Shown here: positions 12,124 through 25,000 of the stretch, in pieces | Layout of the letters: every line of letters begins with the position of its first letter | Position numbering within the stretch: the first letter of the stretch is position 1 | Origin: Circinella umbellata | Lineage: Eukaryota > Mucoromycota > Mucoromycetes > Mucorales > Lichtheimiaceae | Assembly: GCA_025093555.1 (NCBI GenBank) | Contig: JAIWNF010000062.1 | Coordinates: 124,001-188,000 of the forward strand | Length of the DNA stretch: 64,000 nt | Direction of reading: 5' to 3' | Notes under the pieces: model-generated | Database searches by the model: none | Seen by the model: the letters and a program-made list of their open reading frames with translations, nothing else | What the model was told of the DNA's origin: nothing | Made by a program: the position numbers and the translations under genes

Positions 12124-12459
12124 TGATAAAGGCAAAGATACAGCTTTATTATCTTTTTAATAGAAGAGGAGAAATGTAGAAGGAAGTGGAAACGTTATTC
12201 TTTATTTTATTTTTTTTACTAATAACAGTATGTAGATTGTGTTTAAATATGAGTGTAAAAATTTATATTGTATTTGTTGCTGTTACATCACTGAAAATAA
12301 TAACAATAATAAAGGAAATGTAGATGATGATGATAATGATAATGAAGAATAATAATACTAATAAATTGATTAAATGTATATATAGAAGAGGGATAGGGAA
12401 TAAAAGTTCTTATTGAATTGGATTGGAGTAGTTTTGTCTTACTTCTTTTTCTACGTATT
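12124..12459. other. convergent 3' intergenic region
   Basis: The 336 bases between the stops of the G-patch gene and the deacetylase gene hold AT-rich 3' UTR sequence, with candidate AATAAT/AATAAA signals on the plus strand (for example near 12296-12312) and tandem gatgataatgat. No gene is seen. Confidence 0.5.
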
Positions 12460-14188
12460 TTAATTTAATTTGACCTCGTCACCAGCAACATAGACACGTT
12501 GAACTTTAATTTCACCTGAAGAATCATCAAGGAACACAAAGTCTGCATCACCACCAACATTTAAAGTACCTTTTCTATTACTAATACCGAGTAACTCTGC
12601 AGGATGCAATGTGGCCGCTTCAATAGCTTCTACAAGAGTACAGTTTGTAAATCGTTGGAAGTTTCGAATACATTCGTCTATTGTGACAGTGCTGTAAACA
12701 AATATATATTTTAGTTTAATATTATAATCCCGTCCAACTCTGCTCTCCTTTCTTCCCCCAAAAAAATTAAATATATGACGTAATGATTATGAGCTTTACC
12801 TTCCTGCTAATGTACTTGTGCCTTTGACGTATGCAGCACCATTGTGATCCACAGAAACGTCACGACCACCGAGTGAATACGTGCCAGCAGGTAAACCCAT
12901 GGCAGATAAGGCATCCTATATTTCATCATTTCCCTTAGTTAATTTCTTACTTTTTGTATCTCAGCACACATAAATTATTCTTATCTCATTCCCTTTCTAA
13001 TTTTCTTACAGTAACCAAAACAGCGCCGGTGGGATGGGAGTAATAGGCAATGCGAACTGAGTTTGGATGAACATGAACACCATCACAAATAATACCATAG
13101 AATGGGCGGGGATCAGGCTTGGTGCGACATGGAGAGGTATTAGAGGGTTCTGGATGACCCTTGGATGATTCAGGGATGGGCAAATCAGCTGCCCCGAGTA
13201 CACCAATCAATCCAGGGTCACGATGGTGAAACTAACACAAATAACCAAAAAAGAAATTAAATATGTTTTCTTTCTTACGTAACTAGTGTAATTAATATAA
13301 ACAAGAACATTTTAAAAACTTACTGCTTGCATAGCATTAAACAAATGGGTAATACTAGTAGCACCTTGAACAACGGCTTGCTCAGCTTCGGCGATTTTAC
13401 AGGCAGAATGACCAAGAGCAACCTTGATACCACGGGCAACAATATCAGGAATGGCATCAGTAACACCATCTAACTCGGGTGCCAAAGTCATGATACTAAC
13501 GGCCTTGTTACCCTTCTTAAGTTCATCTCCATAAGCATCGTCAAAATCTTTAATACCATTTTTAGCTGTTCGGAAAACAGCTTGTTTGTGTGCACCCTTT
13601 TTTTCAACTGAAATGAAGGGTCCTTCAATATGAGCGCCGAGAATTTCCGCTCCGCCTGTAGCTGAACCCTTGCGGGCATTCAAGTGGGGGAGCACCTGAA
13701 ACAATAATTTATCAATTAGTTTAAGCAACTTTATACTTTGGGTAATCGTAGCAGTAATATAAAAAAAATATCGTGCTATTTACCTTTTGATATACTGCAG
13801 CTTCAGAGCTAACAACAGTAGGACAGAATGATGTACATCCATATTGTAATAAACCTTTGGCTACTTTGTTAATATCAGCTTGAATCTTTTCATCCGAACC
13901 TTCATAATCGGCAAAATCGATGCCATAAGCACCATTGATTTGGGTATCGATAAATCCGGGGGCGACAATCTGACCCTTGGCGTCAATAATTTCATCAGCA
14001 TCTCGTAAATGGTCAAAGAACAAGCTTTGTGGATCAATAATTTTGCCATTTTGAAACCAAAGATAGGAGCCTTCAACAATTTTATGATTTTTTAAAAGTC
14101 GAGCATTAATAATCTTGTAAATAGGACTTGAACAGCATTTCTTATTGTCTTTGATAGGACACATTTTTGTATTAGTATTGATGTACAT
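12460..14188 (-). CDS. nagA: N-acetylglucosamine-6-phosphate deacetylase
   Basis: Five exons (14188-13784, 13695-13324, 13231-13010, 12915-12800, 12691-12460) give 448 residues, near the normal family length. The enzyme turns GlcNAc-6-phosphate into glucosamine-6-phosphate and acetate, the second step in using chitin-derived GlcNAc, in the cytosol. Family motifs are in order: [17 protein letters not shown] (start of the amidohydrolase barrel), [10 protein letters not shown] (metal-site Glu), [10 protein letters not shown] and SITHLFNAM (metal/substrate His), [10 protein letters not shown], and LVT|DALSAMG with the catalytic Asp exactly at an exon joint. C-terminal DADFVFLDD closes the composite beta domain. 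A second ATG at 14164 ([11 protein letters not shown]) is an equally plausible start. It converges on the G-patch gene. The fungal orthologue is often called DAC1 or NAG2. Confidence 0.92.
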
Positions 14189-16193
14189 GAAGAAATTTAA
14201 AAAATAAAGAGAAGAAAAAGAAAAGGTTGAGAAAGCAGAAGAAAAGAAAAGAGTTGTGTATGTGAGTGAAAAAAGAAAGAAAAGGAAGGAATTAAAAAAA
14301 GGGCCAAATAAAAATAAGGGTTCAAAAAGTTTTCCACCTTGGAAAAAAAGTGGCGGACTTTTTCAACGATTACATAATTTTCCAGGGTTCCCCAAATGAG
14401 TCATTCATATGAAAAAAGGGTCCCTCATGAAGTTAACTGTGTTTGTTGACTAAGCGAGACCGGTACACTGTATTGGATGGCCGAGTTGAGGTTTAAAATT
14501 ATAAGCGGGACGGGAAAAAATATTATTCAGCTATTAATGATTATTCAGGGTTCAACTGTTTCGAACATTTACTCTTCCTGTGTTTATAGTGAATTTAACA
14601 TGGAATGTTGCCACCTATTAAGAATGATGTCACAGATCAATCAAAACTGATGTCATAGTCCAATCAAAAATAAATTTTGTCAGAAATGGAAATCGTATTT
14701 TTGGAAACTACGCTGCTTGTCGAGATCTTGGTACTCGAAAATATAAGAGTAAATTTTTTGAAAGTATTATGTCTTTTAATCCTTTAAAATTTGGTAAAAA
14801 TACCATATTCTTGTATAAAGATGAACACAAAAATTTTGCTGAGTGAATGGCGGTCCTGAGCCTAGAGACTACATTGTGCTCAAAATACTTTTTTATTGGG
14901 ACAAATGCTGCTCAAACTGAGTACTTGAAAACTGCAGTGCCTAATCCACCTTCTCTGACTTGTCCAATGTTGTTAAAGAAGCCAAAAAATAAATAAATAA
15001 AAATATCCAAATGGAAGAGAAATAAAAGGCGGGATTATGTGCACGATACCGTGTCTAGAATAGAGCTAGATCTTTCATTCTGAAGGTTGAGAAGTTTACT
15101 ATAAGTACATCAGCTGAAGCGCAAAACCTCTACAGAACAAATTAGGGCAGTGGAAAAGGGCAAGGTTGTTAAGCACCATAGATTTTTCAAGAGAACACTT
15201 TACTAGATTTTTTTTTTACAAAGGCTTGCAAAACTGTGAAAAAAGTTCCAAGTTATGCAGAATTGCAAGAAAAGTGACTACTTATTGGTTATCTGTTTCA
15301 ATAAAGTTCAACGAATTTAATTTGAAATATATACAGTTATTGTAATAGTGCAAGCCTAGCACTACATTATATACAAATACAAGAAGATTGCTAACTGGCA
15401 CGCTTATTCACAGAATACTAAGGATAGACAATAGCATAATTGAGCGCATCGTTGAATATAGATATATCCAGATAGATATTCTAAATAAAAATGTTAATCA
15501 TTGATATCAATTGAACCTTGATATTTCGACTCATATAGGTTAGAACTTACATTTATTAAATGAAAGACTGATCTTCATCGATTGTATAATATATCTTTTA
15601 TCGTGATAATCTTCAATAATAGAATAATGGTTCTCAGCTAAAGCACCATATACGCTAGTATGAAAATCATTTTTCAATGTTAGCAAAGAGGTGATGTACT
15701 GTATCTATATGTACTCTATTGCGAATTGTAACATACGTAAGAATGTTTTGTTCAACAAAGGTGCAACAACATGTCACTAACAAGTCTAAATATTTTAATA
15801 CTTCATATAAATAGGGACGATTTTAATATATAGATGTAATATTAATTTGTATATTCATTAATTACTTACTTCTTATACGTATAACGAATGTCCGATATAT
15901 TTATTTTTTAAAACCCTTGATTTGATTAACATTCTCAATATATAGTCACCGTGTGAAAAAGAACAGCAAGAAGATCGACAAAAACGTTTCTTATCTATCA
16001 GGAATCAATACATAGTAGGTATTATCAAAAAACGCATAGTGGGTCACGCCCGGTTCATCTGAGTTTTTGGTCCGGTCACTTAAAATTTGTGACCGATTTA
16101 AAGTACCCAGATTGTATGTACCTGAAAAAAATTAAGTAAAATCAAATAAAACTTTGTTTTTTTTTTCGAAATCTACTTTTTATTAATCTCGCA
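14189..16193. other. promoter of nagA and gene-poor DNA
   Basis: Purine-rich sequence (gaaaaagaaaaggttgagaaa) at 14200-14300 lies just upstream of the deacetylase start and is likely its leader and promoter. On the plus strand about 14680-15080 holds a coding-like frame with stops (see findings). At 16069-16094 a GC-rich imperfect palindrome beginning GGTCCGGTCAC stands out. No intact gene is seen. Confidence 0.45.
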
Positions 16194-18460
16194 ATGAACA
16201 CTTCCTCCAGTAATCACACCGAAACTACTCGCATGGCACTTAATGCCGATCAACAGCGAATTCATAATATGGAGAATGCCGCAATTGAAGCTTCATTAGC
16301 CTGCGAAACTCGTAGCGTTGTTGAAAGAATTAGACCCGTGAATACCATTTATGCTTACATTCCCAAGCAAGAGAAGTTCAAAGTATATTTAACTTATTTA
16401 ATATCCCAGACATTTCAAAACATAAGGCAATTGAGAGTATGAGTGGTTAACAATATTTATGTAGACATGGTGCGTAGAAAGAAATTATCCAAACGACATT
16501 GTTTCAGAAATGAAAATTGTTCGTTATGTAAAAGAGCTTTTTGAAAAAGGATTTCAATCAACTGTAAGAAATGTTGACGGTGCAACTTCTGTCACTCGTA
16601 TCGGCTACAGTCATGAGACTTTAAAGATGCACATTAAAGTTTTGGTGGATCTTTATAACAAACAAAAGGTTGAATACGAAGGAATGATGACCCTTAAGCA
16701 TCCTCGTGGTGAAACTCTCAAAAACTTTGAGAGTTCATTAAAGCGACTCTGTTCTGCAGCACGCCAGTCCGAGAATTTTGTTGATCCTGGAATTGGTTCC
16801 ATTCAAGATGGATACAACGCGGAGCAACTAGTCCAAGTTGCTGATCATTATTTTGGAAGAAAGAAAAAGGCTGGAGATGCTCTCCGAGATCGAATGATGT
16901 TTCTTTTAAATCATATGATGATGCTTAGAGGAGAGACATTAAGAGACACCAACCTCAATCACTTGTTTTCTTTAGAGTTTAAGGATGAGGGTGCGACTCG
17001 CTGTCCTGTATTTGTAATGATGATTACCGGAGGCAAAACAAATCAAGAACACCATAAGCTATACAGCGGTGTTATTAGACACAAAAATGTGCAAACGTGT
17101 GCTTTTGGAGCTGTTGGTTTTTATCTTTTTCATCGCTTTCATGTTCAAGGTGAAACTTTTCCTGATTTTTCTATGAACGAAAATTGGTTTAATACCAAAT
17201 TGACCAGAGGGAGATCAGTCAATAAAGCTGTTTCTTACAATACTCAGCTCAATTCTGTAAACAATGCCTTTGGGTATTAATAGCGTTAAAAAGACGCATT
17301 CAGGACGTCAAGCAGGAGCCAGAGAAGCTGAAATGGCTGGTCTTTCACATGACCATATAAGAAGAGTAGGACGTTGGAATTCAGAAAGCATGGAAAATAA
17401 CTATTTGACGTGCCTTCCCAGAACTGCGATCAGAGTTATCCAGGGATTTCCAGAAGAAAAAGGCTGCTTTTGGCTTCCTCGCGCATTAGTCACCCCACCA
17501 TTGTCTCTTCAGCAGAAAATATTTCCCATGGTCGAAGAATGGCAACAAAAAATGCAGATGGATTCATCTTGCCAAACGATTTGTGGCGAAGGGTTTTTGA
17601 AGCTTTTGGTTGAGTTGAGAACCATCATCTTACAGGATGCTGTTTTTTTGATGCAGCTGGTGCCTGACCATGAAATGTTTAGTCATGAAGTATTTCAGTG
17701 TGAGGAGTTTTTAGCTTTTGCTGAGGAGCTTAACCGTGCTATCAACAGTACTACACCTCCTGCAGAGGTGGAAATCCAGCGTGTTGCTCCCGAGATTAAC
17801 TCGAGAATATCTGATTTGGCCTTGCAAATCCAATCTTTGTATAGAGCGTCTGGAAGCCATAATTCAATTAATAATGAGATTATCGAAGCAATATCTTCCA
17901 ATGTTGTTAAAAAAATGGAGGAAAAATTTGGTAACTCGCTCGGAAATAACACCCAATCCTCATCGTACACAAATCCTACAACTAACGTATCAGTCAATAA
18001 TACTGCAAATACTCGAAGAAGAGGAAGAGAAGATGAAGAAGATGAAGAAGACAGTCCAAGAAAGCGGTATAAGCTTAGCCGTGACCTGTCAAATGTAACT
18101 GGCTTGTGGAAAGAATGGACTGTAGGCTTGGGTGAAGGAAAGCCAAGTATTAATAGCTTGAACGAAGAATATGGAAGTAAATGGAGACAAGATGCAAAAG
18201 GTAATGTTAAATAGGTTACAATAATGATTTCTATATGTGCTGATATATTGTATATTTAAACGTCATACCATCATATGTTAGAGAGAAAATATTACTCTAA
18301 AAGGCTCGTAATAATCAACGAAATTCGTAAGATTTCTGAAGAACGAAGTATTTCGTTGGAAGATGCAGCCCAGGCTATTGAAAATGAGCGCGTTTCCCTT
18401 CAGGGCTGCTCTTTAGACAAACTCAGTAAGACTATAAACACCAGGAACAAACAACAATAA
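16194..18460 (+). mobile_element. Crypton-like tyrosine recombinase (NDC10/GCR1_C type), one frameshift
   Basis: Four pieces: 16194-16382, 16465 to about 17270, about 17270 to 18200 in the +1 frame, and 18282-18460. Introns at 16383-16464 and 18201-18281 splice in frame. The middle part has the tyrosine-recombinase catalytic residues in order: Arg in MMMLRGETLRD, His-x-x-Arg in KKTHSGRQAGAREAEMAG, HDHIRRVGRW, and the nucleophile Tyr in MENNYLTCLPR. The C-terminus, split by the last intron, reads VTGLWKEWTVG, GKPSINSLNEEYGSKWR and ERKYYSKRLVIINEI, the GCR1_C DNA-binding domain. Cryptons encode just such a protein and move as circles by site-specific recombination. The two large frames overlap at 17264-17280 and differ by +1, between NNAFG and LGINSVKK. 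No normal-sized intron fixes this, so the copy is probably newly dead. A domesticated NDC10/GCR1-type gene is the alternative. Confidence 0.8.
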
Positions 18461-18493
18461 ATTTTATATTTATGCAACCATCAAGAACTGCTG

Positions 18494-18551
<58 letters not shown>

Positions 18552-20236
18552 ATATTTATTCTCTTTTCTCTTTTTCTCTCTTAACTTTTTATTGACATCA
18601 CAAATATATTATTACTATCATATTATTATCATATTATTATCATTATTAAAAATAAATCATTATCAGAAATTTCAAGCAAGAAATAATAATTAAGCTCACA
18701 TCTATCTAATGAATTGATTCTCGATTTTTTCACCGACGCAATATCATATTCTCTTTATCTAAAATCGGATTCGTATTATGGGAACATATAGTCAAGTATT
18801 TAGTATAAATAGAATAATTTCTTTTTTTCCTTGCAGAATAAACTCTTTTTGTGACTAGAACTGTCCCTTTTATTTGATTTTCTCTTTTTAAATAAGTTAG
18901 TCGATACAACTTTCTTCTTCCTTTGGAGCTCCTTATATTATTTTTTTTTCTTTTATTGAATACAATCTGAATTGGATATAACAATGTGAGAGAGAAAGAA
19001 AAAGAAAAAAAAAAGGTCACCAGCAGTGTCATATATAGATATAAATATTTATGCAAGAAAAAAAATATTTATGCAACCCAAAAAAAAAAAATACCTCGGA
19101 CTTTGTGTCCTATTTGTGAATTCATTTGAAGTAATACCTCATGTATTTTCAATTTTTTATTATTTTCAGTGCTAAATAAAAAAAAATTGAAAGAACCTGT
19201 AGGTTAAGCTCAAAAAAAGTTGTGACCCCCGCTTAAAATTTTGCCGGACCTATTCGGACTTTGTGAATCACAACTTGTGAATATTTTGTGAATTTTGTGA
19301 AAATAAAATTTGATACATAATTAGATTGGTTAAAAAAGACCAAAAGTATATTCAGCTTAATGTCTTGCAGCCATAGAAAACCGTAGTAAGACTTAGCTCA
19401 CAGATATACTGTACTTGGAAATACTGTAAACTTCATATGTTTTTTAAAATGTGGGAATGAAACTTTTCGATATCAGTGCTAAGAATAACAAGAAATAGAA
19501 AGGATACGTACTTTTGTTTTTACATTACGTAATTACCCTTCGTGTTTACAATCGACGCAAACTCCATCACACACTACTGAGGGGAAAAGGCACCTCAGGT
19601 GAACTTTTTTTTTGCTCCCCATCATGTGTCTCCAATGGGTAATGATAAAGGTCTGTGTACTTCAGATTTCATAGTGAAACCATTGATAACAGTAGAAATA
19701 AATTTGATATTTGAGTATGAGCTAAGACTCAAGATTGTGTTATCTCAAGTTACGAGAAAGAAGCACCAACTCATATGAGAAGTTTGATATATCCTCGACT
19801 ACGTTCCCTTGTTACCTAATAACTATAAGCAATTTAATAATACGATAATTTTTACTTTTTTCTACGTACTCGTTGTATAATACATATTAAAGGTGTATTA
19901 GATGATTTCAAACAAATTAGTAATTAGTGGATACTTTCGATTTTTTTTATCAATCTTTTCTTTATGTAAACACCTTGTACTCACTCAAAGCGAATATAGT
20001 ACGTGTCAAGGCGTGGGATTTCCTTATTTGTATAGCTTCTACCGTAAATCAACATAGTAATGAATTGTTACCAAAAATTATTATTTCTGCTACCCCCTTC
20101 TAAATCAATGTAAAATACGTCTAGCTGATCGTGTGTTTTTCAAGATTAATGGAGATAAAAATAAAACCAGCTGCTCCCCCCTCTCTTTATACAATATCAA
20201 TTTTTATTAGTATTTCTTTATTTTTTTATTATTTTA
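18461..20236. other. gene-free stretch with microsatellites
   Basis: No supported gene. It contains the CT and TA microsatellites at 18498-18550, purine/pyrimidine runs (18900-19090) and a GC-richer block at 19222-19250 ending GCCGGACC, which resembles in reverse orientation the block at 16069. The reverse open frame 18730-19056 is low-complexity and is not believed. Confidence 0.45.
18498..18550. repeat. (CT)n then (TA)n microsatellite
   Basis: About 17 CT units run directly into about 9 TA units, just 3' of the recombinase gene. Such tracts mutate by slippage. Confidence 0.9.
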
Positions 20237-21865
20237 ATGGCCAACAGCAAAAATCATTTTCAATTCAGCAATGTTCCCAATCTTTCAGGCGAAGTATTCA
20301 TTATTACTGGTGGCTCAACAGGTGTAGAGTAGATTATATATATATAATTATATGTATATATATAAGACACCGATTATAATACATAATACGTAACTGTATT
20401 GATCGTCAGTATTAATGGTATTGAGAAAGCAGCTAATATTGAATATCCCTCTAACTTACTTTCTTGTATTTGTAGATTAGTGAATCATGCGCGTTTCAAA
20501 TTGCTCAAAGTAATTGCGCAGTGTATGTAATAAGCAGTAGCAGTGATATTATGCTGATAAGTATCTTCATTGAATAGGCAGATTCTTATAACTGGACTAC
20601 GTACTAACTATTATTTAAATATAACATTATGATTACTACATATAACTTTAGGGTGTCTTAACAAGTCTAATTCAGGTAAAATAGTTGTTAACAAAATACA
20701 GGAAGAAACTGGAAATAACAATGTCGAATGCATTTTGTTCGATTTCAATGATTTGAAAACTATAAGAAATTTTGAGGAAATGTCTTTGTCCAACTATGAC
20801 TAATTGCATATTCTAATAAATAACGTGGGATTAATGCCTACGGGTGATTTTAAACGCTCCAAAGATGGTATTATATTTATATATATAATTGACTACTCTT
20901 ACTATTCCCACATGGCAAAAATTATACGAAATTATAACAAACAGTTCCACCTTCACTTGGCATTTTTTTTGTTCTTTTTTCATGTTTGCAACCAATGTTA
21001 TTGGAACTCATTATCTAACGGTTCAGCTATTGCCAATTCTTGAAGAAGCAAGGCCTAGTCGAATTGTCAACTTAGCATCAAGTTTTTTATGTAATAACCA
21101 AGTTTGTCAAGATTTCTGTTGGGATACTGAACGATGAAGATAATTACAATCGATTTTTACAGTATGGTAGAGCAAAAGTAGTTTATAACGCAATATATGA
21201 TTTCTTTTACATTACTATTCTTAATTAGATCTAATGAATGGTTTTATGTTTGTTGAGTACTTGGCTTATAATAAATAATAACATATGTACTGTCATTATT
21301 TATTATGTGTTTTTTTTAATATTTACTAGGCAACCATAATATAATGCTACTTTGTCTGAGCGTGATCGAAGATTAAGAGTTACGTAAAGGTGTCACAGTA
21401 CGTGAATATAAAGTAGTGTTATTTTTTAGACATTAATTACATGTGAAAGTAAACTATGTTACAAACAATGTAGTAGCCATGCTGTTTGTATATTTATACA
21501 ACTCTATGTAAATACAAATGATTCTGCTCAATTCAAGACGTAAGCTTATTATGAACGTGTTAATAAAGGTTTTGTGATGGAGAAATTCATTAGTTTGGTT
21601 TTTGCCGCAGCAGATGAAGCGTCTCTTACTCAACTTTATTTGGCAACCAGCCTTGAAGTGGAAGAGCAGAATATTCACGGCGGATATTATGTAAGTGATG
21701 TATGGTATTTTTAAATTACTTTTATAATGATTAATATTATTTTTATATTAGATTCCAATTGCCAAAAGAGTTAAAGTTAAATCGAATTATACAAAATCTG
21801 AAAAAGTAACTGAAAAAGCCTGGTGTGCTGTTGAAAAGTTGATTAAAGGAAAAATACCAGATTAA
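20237..21865 (+). pseudogene. short-chain dehydrogenase/reductase pseudogene
   Basis: The order of a retinol-dehydrogenase-like SDR is kept but broken. It starts MANSKNHFQFSNVPNLSGEV, then FIITGGSTGV (the TGxxxGxG cofactor loop, cut short), QIAQSNCAVYVISSSSD, VNKIQEETGNNNVECILFDF, a stop after SNYD, LHILINNVG (the NNAG block), FATNVIGTHYLTVQLLP with ARPSRIVNLASSF, then QYGRAKVVYN holding the catalytic Y-x-x-x-K. Next come SLTQLYLATSLEVEEQNIHG and a last exon ending KLIKGKIPD. Stops and shifts lie between these blocks, and the glycine loop, the segment between QIAQ and VNKI and the part after the YxxxK are disrupted. Some introns may be real (gtaagtgatg near 21690 to a tag acceptor near 21750). 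The ancestral enzyme used NAD(P) on an alcohol or ketone substrate; this copy should not be active. Confidence 0.7.
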
Positions 21866-22094
21866 CTTATCCTGGTGCCAGTATCTAAATATGTTTTGTA
21901 CCATATCTTTTTACATACCTCAAATTTATACTTAATAGTTATTGACACACTCTTGGATTTTGCATTAAATAAGGGTAGTTCAACCCGTCGCTCTTACCGG
22001 AATTTCTTTAACAGTATTCCGAAGACAAAAACCAACCTTTTATTCTCTTTCTCTCTCTCTTTTTTGTAATTCTGCCATACTCTTGTATCAAATC

Positions 22095-25000
22095 ATGAGC
22101 TCCAATGAGGTACACTCAACTTAAAATCCATTTATTTATTTGTTTTTCTTTCTATTGACTATAACGTATGAATGTATTTTCTTTCAAAAAATAGCAAAGA
22201 AGAATACCACCACCACCGTCGTTTACAACTGCACCCGACATGAACGCAACATCTAGTGAATTTGCTGTACCTACCTTTTCTAGCGCACCTGATCTTTCAG
22301 GTAAAAAAAGAAAACCGCTGCATGTTTCTTTACTTTTGGGAACTTATTTTAATCACTATTATTATTAATCTTTTGGAGTAGAATTAACGACTGACAACAA
22401 TAACAAATCGAAAAAAGAACATAAGCATAAAAAGCATAAACGCAAAGAACGAACATCCGAAAAAAAGAACCGTGGACGATCGCGATCACCAGAAAAATCT
22501 TCTTCTCACCATCATCGAGACAGGCGATCACGTACTCCTGAAAAAAGACACCGTTCACCAGATAGACGATCGCGTCATCGATCGCGTACACCCGAAAAAC
22601 GTCGACATTATTCATCTCGATCACCCGAAAGGAGGTCTCGGCATAGATCACGATCGCCGCCAGATCGTAAACGACACCGTACTCGTGAAGTAAATTATTT
22701 TGCTCTTTTTCTCTAACAATTTTTTTCTTTCACTTTTTTATTTGATGATAAATTGACACTTATCGACATTTATAAATTTATATAATAGCGACGCTCTCGG
22801 CGATCACCGTCTCCTTTACCAATAACGTAAGTTAAAAAAAACGAATAAGAAGTAATAAAAACAGTGAAGAAGAAAAAAAGAAAATTTACTTGATACTGTA
22901 ATGGATATTATATAGTGGTGAATTGGAATCAGGGCTTCGATTTATCAAGGATATCCGTGGTGATTCAGATAATCTGACCTATGGTGGAATTCATAGTTAT
23001 GACGTACCAAATTATAAACGTGAAGGAGGTATACATCATTATTTTCACTTTATGAGAAGAGGAGGATTTAGAAAATTTATTAATATTGATATATGCATTG
23101 ATTATAGGGGGTTATGTTATTGGGTTACCATCAAATTTAAGAATTGATTGGGCTAGTGGAAAATCTGGAAAGACTTTAAAGCTTTATAATACATGGCCAT
23201 CGGGTACAAAGGTATAAATGAACAGTAATATTAAGTACCATTTCTCACGTTGATATGGATGGTAACTAATATAAAGTTGTCATATTAGAAAAAGCGATAT
23301 ACGGATGCAGATTATAGCTGGAAGGAAACTGACAAGGCTATGAAAAGGTCAGTATTTCATGAAAGAGAACAAGAGATAGAGTATTGATATTAAGTAGGAA
23401 AAATTTATGCGCTGTATGTGTGAATTCTATAGAATTTTTATACGGCCTGGTTCAAATGTACAAGAGGATGAAGATTTGAATTATATCAAAGTTGAAGGAG
23501 AAGCAGAAACAACTAGAAAAAAAACAAATGAGCAAGTAATTTCAAGTGGTGTTGATTACCGAAGTATTGAAGGGCCCAATGTGCCTAATACGTCGGATGA
23601 TGATGAAGAGGTTGAAGAAGAAGGAGAAAGTTTTGATGAATATATCCGTCGCCGTACAATTGAATTCAATAAAAAGCTGAACCAGGTATGGTTTTTATTC
23701 TTATTTACTTTGATATATATATATAAAGTTTAAACAAGTAGACGGATTGGATGAATTTATTAATAATAGTATGATATATATAGGACCCTCATGATGTCGA
23801 AACATGGCTAGCATTTATTGCATTTCAGGATGAATCAGCACAAGGATTAAATACAGGAGTTGATAAAAAGTCGCGCTCAAAAGCTAGTAAATCAAGCCTT
23901 AATGAAGTGAAAATGAGCATATTCGAAAAGGCTATAGAAGCCAACCCGAGTGATGAAATGCTTCTTTTAGCATATTTAACTTGTGGTGAAGAAATTTGGG
24001 AGTAAGTGAACGAAAAAAAAACCCAGCAGTTTTATAATTTAATTGGTTTTTTTGAGATATAAGGAAACACTCATTGATAATGCTTTTTTTTAAAAAAAAA
24101 ATCAGTACACTCACTTTATTACAACATTGGGATCAAGCATTAAAAAGTCGACCTGAATCAATTCGATTATGGGCAGATTATATCAACCTCCGACAAACTA
24201 ATTTCTCTAGTTTTTCATTTTCACAATGTGTCAAAGTATTCGAAGATTGTATTTCAACTTTGAACAAGGTAGCTCGTCGGTTACAAAAGGAACGAAAAAA
24301 TGAAGATAATTATGAAGGTATTAATTTCAAAAATGAGGGATAATAAAATTCTTGATGTTTTTTTTTAAACAAGCAAAAAGAGAGAAAAATGTGTACACAT
24401 ATATTGACTTTTGCTCTAACAAAAAAAAATTTATGAAATTATTAGCACGGGAGAATATCGAATCAGTTATGGTATATGTATTTTTACGTGGATGTTTATT
24501 TATGAAACAATCAGGTAAAGGACCATAATTTTACATGTCAATAGCTTGGTAAAAATAAGAAAGGAAAATGTTTCTAAAGAAAAACGGCTATGCTTGGATA
24601 TATTAATAGGCTATCAAGAGCGCGCTTTTGGTACTTTACAAGCATTGGTAGAATTCACATTGTACCAACCACATATATTTACTTTGTCATTTGATATCAT
24701 ATTTGAAGATATGGTTGCAGAATTTTCTGAGTTTTGGGATCATGAAGTACCTCGATTTGGTGAAAAGGTACATAAGGAAAACAGGCGATTTTTTAAAAAG
24801 TCTAAAAAATCTATGCTAATCTTTATAATTAGGGCGCAAAAGGTTGGAAAGAATATTATCGTTCTAAATATGGTAAGAAGCCAAGCTACTTTATATGTAT
24901 ATTTGTTTAATGTAGGTTGAGCGGTAAGTTTAATCAAACTCCAATCTATTATATTAGAGGAAGAAGATACCACTGTTGAAAAGGTTGAATCAGTAGAAGA

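Noticed and set aside
18730..19056. Reverse open frame of 108 codons next to the microsatellite
   Set aside because: Translation is driven by T/A and GA runs; lysine/phenylalanine-rich with no domain.
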